This document shows, in pieces, positions 62,142 to 64,000 of a DNA stretch of 64,000 nt (within the stretch, counting starts at the first letter, position 1; the number at the start of each line of letters is the position of its first letter). This DNA comes from Piper betle. Its lineage: Eukaryota > Streptophyta > Magnoliopsida > Piperales > Piperaceae. The stretch spans positions 90,727-154,726 of the forward strand of contig JAURVB010008563.1 of the NCBI GenBank assembly GCA_033002965.1, written 5' to 3'. The notes beneath the pieces are model-generated. The model made no database searches. It saw only the letters and a program-made list of their open reading frames with translations, and was not told the origin of the DNA. A program made the translations under genes and the position numbers.

Positions 62142-64000
62142 GGCTTTTGTCAAAACGGGAGGTGGGCAATGCGAAGAATGGGGAGAGAATACACAGGTGG
62201 GTGCAAGTCCTGTATAAAATGGCAGGGAAATAATCTTAATGAAGAGGAAGAAAAGGAGGGGAAGCCCTATTTGAAGGCAGGGAATGGGGTGGTGGTGGTT
62301 GGGAAGGAGGGGCCAGTGAGAATAGAGAGGGAGATTTGAGTTGGACTTAGGTTGGATGGTCGACCCTTTCAAATTAAAACCCCTCATTTTTAAGTGCTGC
62401 TTTGTGGGCATTGCTGCTGTCTTTTTGGTTGTGGCGGTAGATATCTGTGGTGAATGAGCAACACTAATTCTGTTGGCAGCTTCCGTGCAAACTACCAAGG
62501 GTTGCAGTTTTAGGGTAACCGTTTTTTCCTTTTAATATAACACTTATATGCATGCATGCCAATGTTTGGTTGTACGTAACCTCTTATCACCTCATCTTGA
62601 TTATTACAGTCAAAATCTTCCATTGAATGTGCAGATAAATTAGTTTCTATATAAATTGTAATTTGACATAGTATTTTCTTGCTGCTTTTTACACAAGATA
62701 AAATCGCCTTGCAACCAATTACTGAATACCCAATATTGCCCAATTAATTATACCTAGTAGACTTATTTGTTCCTTTGCATATATATGTTTATAACATCAA
62801 CCACTATGAGAATTAATAAGAGTGAGGGGTATGTTAAAAATTTAGTCTCCGATATTATCAAATGCAGTTTTGCTTAAGGATATTAGAATGATATTTGAAG
62901 TTGTTTAAAAAATTCTTATCTATTTATATGTTGCGTTTAAATATATACAGTGGAGTTAAAATCAGACATAAAAAACAATCAGCCTCCAAAGATGGATCTG
63001 ACAGTTTCTAAGTAGGTCGTAACTAAAGAAACAAACGACAACAAAAATCACCTAATCATAATATAGTGATTATGATATGAACTAAAATTCAAGTCTATTT
63101 CGTCAATGTTAGACAGGAACTATAATCAAAGCAAATTTGATATAGTAATTTGGTAATCAAATTTCATAAAAAAATATTTAAAATGGGTTTATTTCATTAC
63201 CTAATTAAAATTACACCATCTTTTAGGGAATAAAATCATGTTAAAAATCATCCTCCACATGCATATCATATCAAACTTTCCAAAATTTATCATACAAATA
63301 AACTAATTTTATAATAATTAACACAAAATATAAGTTTTGAAAGTATTTTTTAAATATTCAATATTACGGTTTGATTTCGGTCGGTTCAGAACCCAAGTAA
63401 ACACCCAGTGAGGAACTAATTGAATTAATTAAGAGCCAAACCAAAATTGATAACTGGGTTCGATTTAAATTCGGTTCTGTTTTCACCGTATTTAAGGTCA
63501 CAGTGGTGCATTCAAACTGTTGGCGGCCGCCGGCTATGGGGTCGGCATCTCTATATTTCTTCCCCATGGCACTGTTTCGCTTCTCTCACCATTCTTTGTT
63601 TTATTTATTTCCATATTCTCTTTAGAAATGAAGAATTAGACAATGTCAATATATTGTATACACATGTTTTTGTGCTCAACATTAGTTAATCCATGTTCTT
63701 AGCTATAATGCTTTTCTATATGTAGTCATCATATTTGTCGCAAATTTTTCTTATAATCATATGGGTAGCTTCTTCGGTGGTAATGGGAATTATTGCAGTA
63801 AGGAGTGCTGCCCATGAAATATGAAGCCTACGTGAATGATATATTTCCGTGTCGGCTAGCTGTTTGATGAAAATGCAGAGTCAACGTCTGTGAAATGATA
63901 TTCTTTTTCAGGTTAGTTACATGTTATGAAATTTTGTTATTTAATATTGAAGAATGAGTTCAAGCTGTTTAGTGCCTTGTACGTAAAGCTTTTTTGATGA
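62142..64000. other. Promoter flank of the MGGC gene and AT-rich spacer
   Basis: The 360 bp next to the gene are richer in C/T on the minus strand, as in a leader and core promoter. Beyond this, no gene is recognised. Near 63365-63560 there are GGTCGGTTC and GGTTCGATTTAAATTC-like motifs resembling other repeats, but without clear ends. Confidence 0.45.

Noticed and set aside
62142..62498. Upstream in-frame Met extending the MGGC protein by 119 residues
   Set aside because: The extension has no conserved look and would bury the MGGC lipidation signal; it is probably leader sequence.
1..64000. CRISPR arrays, rRNA or tRNA genes, bacterial-type operons
   Set aside because: No regularly spaced repeats, rRNA blocks or tRNA cloverleafs were recognised; all genes are eukaryotic and mostly intron-bearing.

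Overview
This is a plant nuclear genome window. It has intron-rich genes with canonical GT..AG junctions, gene families specific to or typical of land plants (LSU, DUF599, DUF3754, a CCoAOMT-like methyltransferase, organellar-type MutS2), and AT-rich spacers with Copia, TRIM, Helitron-like and short GC-rich repeats. GC-rich first exons beside AT-rich later exons would suit a non-grass monocot, but the species cannot be named from the sequence.

Layout. 1-5031: AT-rich, with two possible minus-strand promoter/leader regions, one orphan ORF and a CACTA-like repeat patch. 6819-18676 (-): a 14-exon DUF3754 membrane-protein gene whose intron 12 holds a decayed Copia element (7424-12222); that Copia itself carries a TRIM-like insertion and a GC-rich repeat module. 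20238-20579 (+): an intronless LSU (RESPONSE TO LOW SULFUR) gene with a near-perfect UPE-box just upstream of its TATA box. 22267-25104 (-): a two-exon gene for a small basic protein, with a 648-bp tandem duplication in its intron. 25220-31373: a CCGATT-rich repeat split by a 5.2-kb LTR-like unit that contains a 1.9-kb tandem duplication. 32120-34496 (-): an UNC93-like MFS transporter. 38447-41956 (-): a nine-exon CCoAOMT-like methyltransferase. 43892-54775 (+): a multi-exon MutS2 pseudogene. 56069-56947 (-): a DUF599 membrane protein. 58703-62141 (-): a two-exon gene for a small, probably N-myristoylated acidic protein, with a short Copia remnant in its intron.

The strongest pattern runs across genes. 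Four otherwise intact genes (DUF3754, UNC93-like, CCoAOMT-like, DUF599) each need exactly one extra base, always in a homopolymer run, to keep the conserved frame. This points to systematic homopolymer contraction in the assembly rather than four independent gene deaths. MutS2 is different: besides one or two similar contractions it has several in-frame stops, two lost splice acceptors, a changed Walker A loop and a deletion beside the conserved DIGDEQS motif, so it is a genuine pseudogene. A CCGATT repeat ends about 35 bp before its old start codon. The genes are independent transcription units; nothing suggests a shared pathway or cluster.
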